From Eubacteriales bacterium (GTDB lineage: Bacteria; Bacillota; Clostridia; Lachnospirales; Lachnospiraceae), in contig JAUNGT010000007.1 of NCBI GenBank assembly GCA_030524455.1, positions 1 to 64,000 on the forward strand: a stretch of DNA of 64,000 bases, written 5' to 3'. Shown one piece after another: positions 54,249 through 63,110 of the stretch. Position 1 is the stretch's first letter; each line of letters starts with the position of its first letter. Both the position numbers and the translations under genes were made by a program. The notes below the pieces were generated by a model that saw nothing but the letters and a program-made list of their open reading frames with translations, searched no databases and was not told the DNA's origin.

Positions 54249-54986
54249 ATGGAGGAGGTATCAGTATTGCTCAAAAGGGCCCAGGCGGGAGATGCGCGGG
54301 CCCGGGAAATACTGATCGAGGAAAACCTGGGGCTGGTTCACCACATTGTGAAGCGGTTTTCGGGGAGGGGATACGACGCGGAGGATCTGTTCCAGACCGG
54401 GACCATCGGCCTGATGAAGGCCATCGACCATTTTGACCTGCGCTATGAGGTAAAATTTTCCACCTATGCCGTGCCGCTGATTCTGGGGGAAATCCGGCGG
54501 TTTCTGCGGGACGACGGCATGGTAAAGGTGAGCCGTTCCCTGAAGGAGGCGAATGTGAAGCTGCGGCAGGCCTCCGCGCAGATACAGGCGAGGGAGGGCC
54601 GGGAGCCCGGCCTGCAGGAGCTTTGCCATCTCACGGGAATCGATTACGAGGAGGCGGTGACGGCGGTGGCCGCCGCCGGGGAGGTGGAGTCCATTTATAA
54701 GCCTGTCTGCGAGGGGGACGGCAGGGAAATGCAGCTTTTGGACAAGGTGGCGGCCTGCCCGCAGGACGGTCAGTGGGAGGATACCGAGAAAAACCGGCTC
54801 CTGGACCGGATGCTGCTGTCACAGCTGTTGGAGGAGCTGCCGGAGAAGGACCGTCTCCTGATCCGGCTGCGCTATTACGAGGACAAGACCCAGACCCAGA
54901 TTGCCCGGCAGCTTGGCATCAGCCAGGTGCAGGTGAGCCGGCTGGAGAAAAAAATCCTGATCCGGATGCGGGAGAGGGTGGGCTAG
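54249..54986 (+). CDS. sigF: RNA polymerase sigma-F factor
   Basis: First forespore-specific sigma factor, 245 residues. Region 2 contains YDAEDLFQTGTIGLMKAIDHF and KFSTYAVPLILGEIRRFLRDDG; region 4 HTH is QTQIARQLGISQVQVSRLEKKIL. It is the third gene of the classical spoIIA operon, three bases after spoIIAB. Confidence 0.96.
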   Translation: MEEVSVLLKRAQAGDARAREILIEENLGLVHHIVKRFSGRGYDAEDLFQTGTIGLMKAIDHFDLRYEVKFSTYAVPLILGEIRRFLRDDGMVKVSRSLKEANVKLRQASAQIQAREGREPGLQELCHLTGIDYEEAVTAVAAAGEVESIYKPVCEGDGREMQLLDKVAACPQDGQWEDTEKNRLLDRMLLSQLLEELPEKDRLLIRLRYYEDKTQTQIARQLGISQVQVSRLEKKILIRMRERVG

Positions 54987-54999
54987 GTTTTTATTAGGC

Positions 55000-55028
55000 T
55001 TGCAAAGCGGGGCGCAAAACCGTATAAT
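55000..55028 (+). promoter_or_regulatory. sigma-A promoter of holA
   Basis: TTGCAA, 17 bases, TATAAT, 29 bases before the TTG start. Confidence 0.85.
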
Positions 55029-55057
55029 GAAAAGAAGAATCGCGAGGAGGGACCGCT

Positions 55058-56053
55058 TTGCAGCAGCTACAGGAAGACATCAAAAATAAGAGCTTTAAGC
55101 AGGTCTATCTTTTGTACGGGGAAGAGACTTATCTGAGGCTGCAGTACCGGGATAAGCTGAAAAATGCCCTGACGGACCCGCAGGATACCATGAACTTTCA
55201 CTATTTCGAGGGAAAGGCGGCGGAGGTCCCGCAGCTCATCGACCTGGCCGAGACGCTGCCGTTTTTTGCCGACCGCAGGGTGATTGTGGTGGAGAACAGC
55301 GGCCTGTTTAAAAAATCTGCGGATCAGCTGGCCGATTACTTAAAAAGCATGGCGCCCAGCGCCTGCTTCGTGTTCGTGGAGACGGAGGTGGACAAGCGGG
55401 GGCGGCTGTTCAAGGCGGTAAAGGACGTGGGCCGGGCGGTGGAGTTTCCCCGGCAGAACGAGGCCACGCTGCAGAAGTGGATCCTGGTGCAGCTCAAAAA
55501 GGAAGGAAAGCGGATCACCCAGAATGATCTGCAGTATTTTCAGCAGCGCACCGGCACGGACATGGAAAATATCAGCCGGGAGCTGGAAAAGCTGTTCTGT
55601 TATACGCTGGAGCGGGATGCGGTGACGCGGGAGGACATCGATGCGGTGTGCACCCGGCAGATCGGCAACCAGATTTTCGATATGGTGGAGGCCATCGCTC
55701 TGCGGCGGCAGAAGCGGGCGCTGGAGCTGTACTACGATTTGCTGGCGTTAAAGGAGCCTCCCATGCGGATTCTGTTTTTGATCGGACGTCAGTTCAACCT
55801 TCTTTTGCAGGTGAAGGAGCTTCGGCAAAAGGGGCTGGACGAGAAGCGGATCGCGGAAAAGACCGGGCTGCACGGCTTTGTGGTGCGCAAGTACGTTTCC
55901 CAGGCGTCGCGCTTTTCCGGGGAGGAGCTGCGGGAGGCGCTGACGGCCTGCGCAGAGGCGGACGAATCCGTCAAGACCGGGCGCATGGGCGATACGCTGA
56001 GCGTGGAGCTTTTGATTGTGACATACAGCAGAGAAAAGGAGAGACGGGCATGA
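55058..56053 (+). CDS. holA: DNA polymerase III delta subunit
   Basis: 331-residue clamp-loader subunit that opens the beta clamp. Family features: VYLLYGEETYLRLQYRDKL at the N-terminus, PFFADRRVIVVENSGLF (clamp-binding segment), DMENISRELEKLFCY, and the C-terminal collar domain VRKYVSQASRFSGEELREAL. It starts with TTG behind GAGGAGGG; no better ATG exists upstream. Confidence 0.93.
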   Translation: MQQLQEDIKNKSFKQVYLLYGEETYLRLQYRDKLKNALTDPQDTMNFHYFEGKAAEVPQLIDLAETLPFFADRRVIVVENSGLFKKSADQLADYLKSMAPSACFVFVETEVDKRGRLFKAVKDVGRAVEFPRQNEATLQKWILVQLKKEGKRITQNDLQYFQQRTGTDMENISRELEKLFCYTLERDAVTREDIDAVCTRQIGNQIFDMVEAIALRRQKRALELYYDLLALKEPPMRILFLIGRQFNLLLQVKELRQKGLDEKRIAEKTGLHGFVVRKYVSQASRFSGEELREALTACAEADESVKTGRMGDTLSVELLIVTYSREKERRA

Positions 56054-56517
56054 GCGGCGTATGGATTATTCTGATTGTGATTTACAGTGTCGTGATGATT
56101 TCCAGGGCAAAGAGCAGGGCAGGCGGCAGCGGGAAAAAGCCGGGAGCCGCCGGGGGCGCTTCCGTGCGGGACAACGCCGGGAAAAGGAACGATGCCGCAA
56201 AGAGCGTTCCAGACAGAGCTGCGCAGGCGCGGCAGCAGACACCGCTGCGGCAGCAGGCACAGCATTCCGTCACGGATTACTTAAGGCAAAAGGCCAGCGC
56301 CGACGAGGCGGCCCATGCGGCGGCCGACCGGATGGATGAGGCGCGGCTGAGCCGGGAGACCGGGGGACGCACGGTGGGACGGCGCTACAGCAGCTGGGAC
56401 AGTGTGCCCAAGGGCATGCGCGTGGTCAAATGCGGCTACTGCGGAGCGGAGAACCTGATCCCGGAGGGAGCCAGACGGAAAAACTGCACCTGCTATTTCT
56501 GCCGGGAAATCCTTTGA
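56050..56517 (+). CDS. small membrane protein with C-terminal zinc ribbon
   Basis: 155 residues. One N-terminal membrane helix (about 3-18, VWIILIVIYSVVMI) is followed by a disordered Gly/Ala/Lys/Gln-rich linker. A C-terminal zinc ribbon then follows (CGYCGAENLIPEG..CTCYFC). The start overlaps the holA stop (ATGA), so it is translationally coupled. The function is unknown; the architecture suggests a membrane-tethered zinc-ribbon adaptor. Confidence 0.7.
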   Translation: MSGVWIILIVIYSVVMISRAKSRAGGSGKKPGAAGGASVRDNAGKRNDAAKSVPDRAAQARQQTPLRQQAQHSVTDYLRQKASADEAAHAAADRMDEARLSRETGGRTVGRRYSSWDSVPKGMRVVKCGYCGAENLIPEGARRKNCTCYFCREIL

Positions 56518-56553
56518 TTTCAAAACGCTTTTTCAAATATTTCCTGCTGTTTG

Positions 56554-56585
56554 GCGGCGCGCCGTTATCGTTTACGGCGCGCCGC
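56554..56585. terminator. GC-rich hairpin between convergent genes
   Basis: GCGGCGCGCCGT / ACGGCGCGCCGC, a perfect 12-bp stem with an eight-base loop and no T-run. It overlaps the stop of the araC gene. A terminator role is likely but unproven. Confidence 0.5.
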
Positions 56586-57474
56586 ATTTGCGGTACTGCA
56601 GAGGGGAGATTCCCTTGTATTTCTGGAAGATTTTGGCAAAATAGCTGCTGTCGCTGAAGCCGCAGCGGTAGGCGATCTCCGTCACGGAGAGCTGCCCGGC
56701 GGACAAAAGCAGGCAGGCCTGCTCGATCCGGTAAAAATTCAGGTAGTCGATGGGCGTGCGGTGAATATAAGCCGCAAAAAAACGGCAGAAGTAGCGCGGC
56801 GACATGCCCGCAAGGCGGGCCAGCTGCGGGAGGGAGACCGGCTCCATGTAGTGGGCGTCGATGTATTCCAAAACGGGACGCAGCTTTTCGGCGTGTCCTG
56901 CCCCGGGGCGGGCGGCGGGGGCGGAGGTTTTTTGGCAGCCGTCCCGGAGCAGCGCGCCGAAGAGGGAGAACAGCGCTCCGGCGACAAAAAGCTGCCAGCC
57001 CTCCTTTTGCCCGGCGGCGCTGTCAAAAAGCTGACGGGCGGCGGACAGGACGGCCGGATGGGAGTCCCCAAACAGCGGCAGGATGCGCACGTCGGGAGCA
57101 AGAAGGCCCTGCAGGCAGCGCCGGCAGCCCTCCGGGTGCATCAGCAGCGCCTGAGGATCAAACACCGCGCATTCATAGACGCAGCCCGCAAGGGAGCCCT
57201 CGCCGGATGTGCAGCCTGCAGGGGCGTCCCCGCCGGACGCGCCGCCGTGGAGCACACCGGGGCTCACCAGCAAAAGCTGCCCCGGATAAACCTCATATTT
57301 TTCACCGTCCAGGTAGCTGTCAAAGCGGCCGGACAGGACGCGCAGCAGCTCCCATTCGCCGTGCCAGTGGAAGGCCATATTGTACCGGGGATGATCCGGC
57401 TCGATGTGATAGAAGGCAAAGGGAAAATCCGACGTTCCGTGGCGGATTTTTTCCTGCATATCCAGATAGTGCAT
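56572..57474 (-). CDS. AraC family regulator, likely of fucose genes
   Basis: 300 residues. N-terminal cupin sensor with HWHGEWELLRVLSG and LLLVSPGVLHGG; C-terminal double HTH (VSLPQLARLAGMSPRYFCRFFAAY, VTEIAYRCGFSDSSYFAKIFQKYKG). A Gly/Ala/Cys-rich loop at about 78-97 is unusual. It is divergent from fucI-fucA and is the likely regulator of those genes. R1 copy 6 lies in its leader between the start codon and a TATAAT box (minus strand, 57729-57734). Confidence 0.9.
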   Translation of the reverse strand: MHYLDMQEKIRHGTSDFPFAFYHIEPDHPRYNMAFHWHGEWELLRVLSGRFDSYLDGEKYEVYPGQLLLVSPGVLHGGASGGDAPAGCTSGEGSLAGCVYECAVFDPQALLMHPEGCRRCLQGLLAPDVRILPLFGDSHPAVLSAARQLFDSAAGQKEGWQLFVAGALFSLFGALLRDGCQKTSAPAARPGAGHAEKLRPVLEYIDAHYMEPVSLPQLARLAGMSPRYFCRFFAAYIHRTPIDYLNFYRIEQACLLLSAGQLSVTEIAYRCGFSDSSYFAKIFQKYKGISPLQYRKCGAP

Positions 57475-57496
57475 CGGGTTCCTCCTGAAAAAGTGG

Positions 57497-57701
57497 TAAC
57501 AGTTCAGCCCGCGCCATTCGCACAGACGAACTGGTTCGTCTTGCGCGCATAACGCGCTTTCCGCCGCTACGCGGCTACCTGTGGAATAAGGCGGAACGCC
57601 GTTTCCTGCTCATCATCGGGCGCTCCCTCATCCAGGGGAAACCGGCCAAAATTCGTGCGAGCACGATTTTGTCCGGTTTCCCCTGGATGGCTGAACTGTT
57701 A
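57497..57701 (-). repeat. R1 repeat, copy 6 (205 bp)
   Basis: TAACAGTTCAGCC ... GGCTGAACTGTTA, orientation A on the minus strand. Outer arms CATCCAGGGG/CCCCTGGATG, different from all other copies yet fully paired. It has both optional blocks, including GACGAAC..GTTCGTC. It lies in the araC-fucI divergent region. Confidence 0.87.
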
Positions 57702-57783
57702 AAGTGAATATCTTACTTTTTTTCTACTATTATAACACCGGAAAATCCGGCGGGAAAGTGGTATCCTGAAAAGAAAAAAGACG

Positions 57784-57810
57784 GTTACTGGTCACGGAGT
57801 GAACAGTAAC
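57784..57810. repeat. R3 hairpin, copy 2
   Basis: GTTACTG / CAGTAAC outer stem, TCAC / GTGA inner stem. It is directly upstream of the fucI RBS (GAGGAGG), so in RNA it would stand next to the ribosome site. No gene is seen in 57475-57829. Confidence 0.7.
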
Positions 57811-57829
57811 AAAAGAGGAGGTATCTTTT

Positions 57830-59623
57830 ATGGGAGCAAACAGACTGGTCGGAGAGTATCCGGTGATCGGCATCCGCCCCACCATCGACGGGCGCAGAGG
57901 CTATCTGAAGGTGCGGGAATCCCTGGAGGAGCAGACCATGGGGATGGCCCGGTCGGCGGCGCGGCTTTTTGAGGAGAACCTGCGCTATTCCAACGGCGAG
58001 CCGGTGAAGGTGGTCATTGCGGACACCACCATCGGCCGCGTGGGGGAGACGGCGGCCTGTGCGGATAAGTTCCGGCGGGAGGGCGTGTCGATTACGCTGA
58101 CGGTGACTCCCTGCTGGTGCTACGGCGCGGAGACGATGGATATGGATCCGATGACAATCAAGGGCGTCTGGGGCTTTAACGGCACGGAGCGTCCCGGCGC
58201 GGTATATCTGGCGTCCGTGCTGGCGACCCACGCGCAGAAGGGGCTTCCGGCCTTCGGCATTTACGGGCATGATGTGCAGGAGGCGGACAGTCGGGAGATT
58301 CCGGAGGATGTGAGGGAAAAGCTTTTGCGCTTCGGGCGCGCGGCGGTGGCGGCGGCCACCATGCGGGGCAAATCCTATCTGCAGATCGGCTCGATCTGTA
58401 TGGGAATCGGCGGCTCCATCATCGATCCGGCCTTCATCGAGGAATATCTTGGAATGCGGGTGGAGTCCGTGGACGAGGTGGAGCTGATCCGCCGGATGAC
58501 GGAGGGGATCTACGACCGGCAGGAATATGAGCGGGCGCTGGCCTGGGTGAAGAAAAACTGCAGGGAGGGCTTTGACAAGAATCCGCCCGAGGTACAAAAG
58601 AGCGCGGAGCAGAAGGAGAAGGACTGGGAGTTCCTGGTCAAAATGATGTGCATCATCAAGGACCTGATGAACGGAAATCCGAATCTCCCCGAGGGCTGTG
58701 AGGAGGAGAAGGTGGGACACAACGCCATCGCGGCGGGCTTCCAGGGACAGCGGCAGTGGACGGATTTTTATCCCAACTGCGATTTCCCGGAGGCGATGCT
58801 CAATACCTCCTTTGACTGGGACGGGGCGCGCGAGCCTTACATTCTGGCGACGGAGAACGATGTGTTAAACGGTCTGGGAATGCTGTTTATGAAGCTTCTG
58901 ACCAACCGGGCGCAGATTTTTGCGGATGTGCGCACCTACTGGAGCCCGGAGGCGGTGCGGCAGGCGACCGGCTATGACCTGGAGGGAAAGGCGCTGGAGG
59001 CGGGCGGCTTTATCCATCTGATCAACTCCGGCGCGGCCTGCCTGGACGCCTGCGGACAGGCGAAGGATGCGGACGGCAACGGCGTGATGAAGCCCTGGTA
59101 TGAGGTGACGCAGGAGGATCAGAAGGCGATCCTTGAGGCCACCACCTGGAACGCGGCGGATTTTGGCTATTTCAGGGGCGGCGGCTTTTCCTCCCGCTTT
59201 TTGACGGAGGCAGAGATGCCGGTGACGATGATGCGTCTGAATCTGGTCAAGGGGCTGGGGCCTGTGGTGCAGATCGCGGAGGGCTGGACGGTGAAGCTGC
59301 CGGAGCAGGTTTCCGACAAGCTCTGGAAGCGTACCGACTACACCTGGCCCTGCACCTGGTTTGCGCCCCGGACAACCGGACAGGGCGCCTTCACCACCGC
59401 CTATGATGTGATGAACAACTGGGGCGCCAACCACGGAGCCATCAGCTACGGCCATATCGGAGCGGATATCATCACCCTTTGCTCCATGCTGCGGATTCCG
59501 GTGAGCATGCACAACGTGCCGGAGGAAAAGATTTTCCGCCCGGCGGCCTGGAACGCCTTCGGTATGGATAAGGAGGGACAGGACTACAGGGCCTGCGCGG
59601 CCTTCGGTCCGATGTACGGTTAA
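57830..59623 (+). CDS. fucI: L-fucose isomerase
   Basis: 597 residues; interconverts L-fucose and L-fuculose using Mn2+. Family blocks are recognisable: [12 protein letters not shown] near the N-terminus, [39 protein letters not shown], and the metal/substrate block [22 protein letters not shown]. The C-terminus has [31 protein letters not shown] precedes the ATG. fucA follows after 32 bases; no kinase gene is present. Confidence 0.96.
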   Translation: MGANRLVGEYPVIGIRPTIDGRRGYLKVRESLEEQTMGMARSAARLFEENLRYSNGEPVKVVIADTTIGRVGETAACADKFRREGVSITLTVTPCWCYGAETMDMDPMTIKGVWGFNGTERPGAVYLASVLATHAQKGLPAFGIYGHDVQEADSREIPEDVREKLLRFGRAAVAAATMRGKSYLQIGSICMGIGGSIIDPAFIEEYLGMRVESVDEVELIRRMTEGIYDRQEYERALAWVKKNCREGFDKNPPEVQKSAEQKEKDWEFLVKMMCIIKDLMNGNPNLPEGCEEEKVGHNAIAAGFQGQRQWTDFYPNCDFPEAMLNTSFDWDGAREPYILATENDVLNGLGMLFMKLLTNRAQIFADVRTYWSPEAVRQATGYDLEGKALEAGGFIHLINSGAACLDACGQAKDADGNGVMKPWYEVTQEDQKAILEATTWNAADFGYFRGGGFSSRFLTEAEMPVTMMRLNLVKGLGPVVQIAEGWTVKLPEQVSDKLWKRTDYTWPCTWFAPRTTGQGAFTTAYDVMNNWGANHGAISYGHIGADIITLCSMLRIPVSMHNVPEEKIFRPAAWNAFGMDKEGQDYRACAAFGPMYG

Positions 59624-59655
59624 AGAAAAGCTTTTCGGAAAGGAAGAAGTGCTTT

Positions 59656-60351
59656 ATGGGAATGAAGGAGACAGAGATCAGGGAGCAGATCTGCGAGATC
59701 TGCCGCAATATGTGGACGCTGGGCTGGGTGGCGGCCAACGACGGGAACGTTTCGGCGCGGGTGTCCGAAAACGTGTACCTGGCGACGCCCACCGGCGTCA
59801 GCAAAAGGCTCGTTACCCCCGATATGCTGGTGCTGATTGACGGGGCGGGAAAGGTGCTGGAGGCAAAGGAGGGGTGCCGCCCTTCCTCGGAAATTAAGAT
59901 GCATCTGCGCTGCTACCGGGAGCGGGAGGACGTGGGAGGCGTGGTGCACGCGCATCCGCCCACCGCGACGGGCTTTGCGGTGGCCAACCGTGCGCTGGAC
60001 GATTATTCCATGATCGAGACGGTGCTTACCCTGGGCTCCGTCCCGGTGACGCCCTACGGGACGCCCTCCACGGAGGAGGTGCCGGATTCCATCGCGCCTT
60101 ATTTGCAGGAGCATGACGCCGTCCTTTTGGGCAACCACGGAGCGCTGACCGTCGGGGACAGCGCCCTGACCGCCTATTATCGGATGGAGACGCTGGAGCT
60201 GTTTGCAAAGATCAGCTTAAACGCGCATCTTCTGGGCGGCGCAAGGGAGCTCTCCCGGGAAAATATCGACCGGCTGATCTCCATGCGCAAGGGCTATGGC
60301 ATCACGGGGCGGCATCCGGGCTATAAGAAGTATCCGGAAGGGGATCGCTAA
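59656..60351 (+). CDS. fucA: class II aldolase, probable L-fuculose-1-phosphate aldolase
   Basis: 231-residue zinc aldolase expected to cleave L-fuculose-1-phosphate to DHAP and L-lactaldehyde. Motifs: NDGNVSARVSENVYLATPTGVSK, the base region PSSEIKMH, zinc ligands HAHPPTATGF and GNHGAL. The fucI neighbour supports the substrate, but related class II aldolases (rhamnulose, ribulose phosphates) cannot be excluded by sequence. Its stop overlaps the convergent CYTH gene by four bases. Confidence 0.88.
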   Translation: MGMKETEIREQICEICRNMWTLGWVAANDGNVSARVSENVYLATPTGVSKRLVTPDMLVLIDGAGKVLEAKEGCRPSSEIKMHLRCYREREDVGGVVHAHPPTATGFAVANRALDDYSMIETVLTLGSVPVTPYGTPSTEEVPDSIAPYLQEHDAVLLGNHGALTVGDSALTAYYRMETLELFAKISLNAHLLGGARELSRENIDRLISMRKGYGITGRHPGYKKYPEGDR

Positions 60352-60803
60352 AAGGTTCGCTTACTCAAATTTGAGTTGTGGTACGCCGGATCCCGGGTCA
60401 CATCCCGGTCGAACCATTCCGGAGGGACAAAGGCGTTCGCCTCCTCCACAGAGGAAAATTCAACCTCCGCGATGACAAGCGGCGCAAAGGGCGCGGCAAA
60501 GATATCCAGCTCGATGGTGTAGGGGCCAAAGGGGATCCGGTAGCGCCTTTTGGCGATGCGCACGCCGTCCGCCTTGGGCAGCAGGTGCTCGTAGGAGGCC
60601 CGGTTTAAGGGGAGATTGTACTCCTCCCGGGCCATCAGCCCCCTGCCCTTGTAGGTCAGGTAATAATCCTCATCCTCCCTGCGGATGCGCAGGACGGGAT
60701 CCGTGTTCAGATAAGCCTGCTCGATGATGCGGGAGGGGTAGCTCTCCAGGCGGTCGGGCAGCTTTTTGACGGTAAATTTCCGTTCGATTTCCATGGGGGT
60801 CAT
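60348..60803 (-). CDS. CYTH domain protein
   Basis: 151-residue triphosphate-tunnel metalloenzyme fold. The signature EIERKFTVKKLP is at the N-terminus, followed by RIRREDEDYYLTYKGRG, KRRYRIPFG, ELDIFAAPFAPLVIAEVEF. Members hydrolyse polyphosphate or triphosphate compounds; the substrate here is unknown. The start at 60803 follows AAAGGAG; a longer in-frame form to 60866 has no RBS. Confidence 0.92.
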   Translation of the reverse strand: MTPMEIERKFTVKKLPDRLESYPSRIIEQAYLNTDPVLRIRREDEDYYLTYKGRGLMAREEYNLPLNRASYEHLLPKADGVRIAKRRYRIPFGPYTIELDIFAAPFAPLVIAEVEFSSVEEANAFVPPEWFDRDVTRDPAYHNSNLSKRTF

Positions 60804-60884
60804 GGCGGTCTCCTTTCTGTTGACTGGGAAAAGAATAGCACAGCCGGGGGGAAAAAACAATTGCAACAGTTCGGCAAAATTTTC

Positions 60885-60913
60885 TTGACAAATCGCTGTA
60901 CGGTCTGTATACT
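60885..60913 (+). promoter_or_regulatory. sigma-A promoter of DUF177-rpmF
   Basis: TTGACA, 17 bases, TATACT, about 55 bases before the start codon. Confidence 0.88.
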
Positions 60914-60968
60914 CTTATGAGTATGGACGAAGTCCGGTTGGATTTTGTCTTGTCATCAGGAGTATACT

Positions 60969-61493
60969 ATGTTGGTGAATATGACAGATGTTTTTACATC
61001 CGAAGGCAGAACAGTGGAGAGGGAGATTGCGTTTTCGTGTGAGGAGTTTGTCCATGAAGGCGGACGTTTCCCGGTGAAGGAGAGCGGACCGGTTTTCTTA
61101 AAGCTGACCAATACCGCGCCCGGCAAGGCGCTGGCGGAGGCTCAGGTAAAGCTGGCTCTGGCGATCCCGTGTGACCGCTGCCTGAAGGAAGTGGAGTATC
61201 CCTTCGAGCTCTCAATTGCCAGAGAGGTCGTTTCGCCGGATCAGGCCGGGCCTGAGGAGGCGGAGGAGCAGGAAGCTTTCATGGAAGGTTATATGCTCAA
61301 CGTAGATCGCTTGATCGATGATGAAATTACGACAAGCTGGCCTATGAAGGTGTTGTGCAGACCAGACTGCAAGGGACTGTGTCCTGTCTGCGGGAAGGAT
61401 TTGAACACGGGAGCATGCGGCTGCGATACTTTTGTTCCCGATCCGAGGATGGCGGCAATTATGGATGTCTTTAACGCGAATAAGGAGGTGTAA
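60969..61493 (+). CDS. DUF177 (YceD-like) protein
   Basis: 174 residues. YceD-family proteins sit next to rpmF in most bacteria and are tied to 23S rRNA processing. Cys-rich blocks CDRC and CRPDCKGLCPVCGKD, then CGC, form a probable zinc site. The ATG at 60969 is behind CAGGAG. It ends two bases before rpmF, with which it is co-transcribed. Confidence 0.92.
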   Translation: MLVNMTDVFTSEGRTVEREIAFSCEEFVHEGGRFPVKESGPVFLKLTNTAPGKALAEAQVKLALAIPCDRCLKEVEYPFELSIAREVVSPDQAGPEEAEEQEAFMEGYMLNVDRLIDDEITTSWPMKVLCRPDCKGLCPVCGKDLNTGACGCDTFVPDPRMAAIMDVFNANKEV

Positions 61494-61495
61494 CG

Positions 61496-61678
61496 ATGTC
61501 TATCTGTCCTAAGAATAAGTCTTCCAAGTCCAGAAGAGACAAGAGACGGGCGAATTGGAAAATGAGCGCACCCACTCTGGTGAAATGCAGCAAATGCGGC
61601 GCACTGATGATGCCTCACAGAGTCTGCAAGGCCTGCGGTTCTTACAACAAGCGCGAAATCGTTAAGGTTGAGGCCTGA
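61496..61678 (+). CDS. rpmF: 50S ribosomal protein L32
   Basis: 60-residue large-subunit protein. N-terminal SICPKNKSSKSRRDKRRANW and a C4 zinc motif CSKCG..CKACG. AAGGAGG precedes the start. It is followed by a strong terminator. Confidence 0.97.
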   Translation: MSICPKNKSSKSRRDKRRANWKMSAPTLVKCSKCGALMMPHRVCKACGSYNKREIVKVEA

Positions 61679-61726
61679 ATCAAATAGCTCACAGGAAAAA
61701 CGGAAAACAGTCAGTTTTCAGGGAAT

Positions 61727-61755
61727 GGCGTGGCCTTTGGTCACGCCGTTTTTTT
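61727..61755 (+). terminator. terminator of DUF177-rpmF
   Basis: GGCGTG / CACGCC stem with a nine-base loop, then G and seven T. Confidence 0.9.
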
Positions 61756-61765
61756 GACAATTTTT

Positions 61766-61794
61766 TTGACTTTTTCCCAATCTTCTAGTATAGT
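61766..61794 (+). promoter_or_regulatory. sigma-A promoter of plsX-acpP-rnc-smc
   Basis: TTGACT, 17 bases, TATAGT. Transcription would begin near 61801, only about 10 bases before the first in-frame ATG, which argues for the later GTG start of plsX. Confidence 0.82.
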
Positions 61795-61840
61795 TAAATA
61801 TAGTTTGCGAATGGAGACAGAAAGGACGGGTGACATCAAA

Positions 61841-62896
61841 GTGGCAGAAACGGTAAGGGTGGCGGTGGACGCCATGGGCGGCGATAACGCGCCGTCCGAG
61901 ATGATAAAGGGCGCTCTTGAGGCCGTGCAGGCGGATGGGCGCGTACAGGTTTATCTGGTGGGACGTAAGGAGGCGGTCGAGAAGGAGCTGTCCGGCAGGG
62001 AATATCCGGCGGACCGGGTGAAGGTCGTTCCCGCGTCGGAGGTGATTGAGACGGCGGAGCCGCCGGTCAACGCGATCCGGGGCAAGAAGGATTCCTCCAT
62101 TGTAAAAGGGCTTGGCCTGGTGAAGGCGGGCGAGTGCGACGCCTTTGTGTCCGCCGGCTCCACGGGCGCAGTGCTGGTGGGAGGCCAGGTGCTGGTGGGC
62201 CGGGCAAAGGGAGTGGAGCGGCCGCCTCTGGCGCCCCTGATCCCGACGGAGAAGGGCTGCTCTTTGCTGATCGACTGCGGGGCGAACGTGGACGCGCGCC
62301 CCTCTCATCTGGTGCAGTTTGCGCGCATGGGCTCGATTTATATGGAGAACGTGATGGGCGTGAAAAATCCCCGGGTGGGCATCGTCAATATCGGGGCGGA
62401 GGAGGAGAAGGGCAACGCTCTGGTGAAGGAAACCTTTCCTTTATTAAAAGAGTGCCGGGACATTAACTTTATCGGCAGCATCGAGGCCAGGGATATCCCG
62501 GCGGGGGCGGCGGACGTGATCGTCTGCGAGGCCTTTGTGGGAAACGTGATTTTAAAGCTTTATGAGGGCGTGGGAGCGACGCTGATCAAAAAGGTGAAGG
62601 CCGGTATGATGACCTCGCTGCGCTCCAAGATAGGCGCGCTTTTGGTAAAGCCCGCCTTAAAGCAGACGCTCAAGGCCTTTGATCTGGAGGAGTACGGCGG
62701 CGCGCCGCTTCTTGGCTTAAAGGGGCTTGTGGTGAAGACCCACGGCAGCTCCAAGGCCGTGGAAATCAAAAATACGATTTTGCAGTGCGTAACATTCAAG
62801 GAACAGGACATCATCGGGAAGATTACGGCAAGCATTGCCACAGCGGCAGCAAATGCAAAGGAAGAGGGAAAAGCAGATGGAGCTGGAAAAGCTTAA
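61841..62896 (+). CDS. plsX: phosphate acyltransferase PlsX
   Basis: Converts acyl-ACP to acyl-phosphate for phospholipid synthesis. 351 residues from a GTG at 61841, giving MAETVRVAVDAMGGDNAP, the standard family start. An ATG at 61811 would add 10 residues but has no RBS and sits too near the transcription start; AAAGGA at 61821-61826 lies 14 bases before the GTG. SAGSTGAVLVGG and IGAEEEKGNALVKE are typical blocks. It overlaps acpP by 20 bases. Confidence 0.93.
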   Translation: MAETVRVAVDAMGGDNAPSEMIKGALEAVQADGRVQVYLVGRKEAVEKELSGREYPADRVKVVPASEVIETAEPPVNAIRGKKDSSIVKGLGLVKAGECDAFVSAGSTGAVLVGGQVLVGRAKGVERPPLAPLIPTEKGCSLLIDCGANVDARPSHLVQFARMGSIYMENVMGVKNPRVGIVNIGAEEEKGNALVKETFPLLKECRDINFIGSIEARDIPAGAADVIVCEAFVGNVILKLYEGVGATLIKKVKAGMMTSLRSKIGALLVKPALKQTLKAFDLEEYGGAPLLGLKGLVVKTHGSSKAVEIKNTILQCVTFKEQDIIGKITASIATAAANAKEEGKADGAGKA

Positions 62897-63110
62897 GGAA
62901 ATCATCGCGGAGGTGTTGAGCGTGGATCCCAGGGAGGTGGGGGAGGACACCTCCTTTGTGGAGGATCTGTGCGCGGATTCCCTGGATGTTTATCAGATTG
63001 TCATGGGAATCGAGGAGACATTTGATATTGAGATCCCGGCCGAGAAGGCGGAACGGATCCGGACGGTGGGCGAGGCCGCCGAGCTGATCAAGAGGACGAA
63101 GGACGAATGA
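62877..63110 (+). CDS. acpP: acyl carrier protein
   Basis: 77-residue acidic four-helix carrier of fatty acyl chains. Phosphopantetheine Ser35 in ADSLDVYQIV (Tyr replaces the more usual Val/Leu after DSLD). It starts within the plsX 3' end behind GGAAGAGGG and overlaps rnc by four bases. Confidence 0.96.
   Translation: MELEKLKEIIAEVLSVDPREVGEDTSFVEDLCADSLDVYQIVMGIEETFDIEIPAEKAERIRTVGEAAELIKRTKDE

Noticed and set aside
56061..56339. Alternative frames in 56061-56339 as separate genes
   Set aside because: They lie inside the membrane/zinc-ribbon gene, whose start is coupled to holA and whose Cys motifs are intact.
61775..61810. FapR-type operator at the plsX promoter
   Set aside because: The AT-rich sequence CTAGTATAGTTAAATATAG has partial symmetry but does not match the known FapR palindrome well enough.
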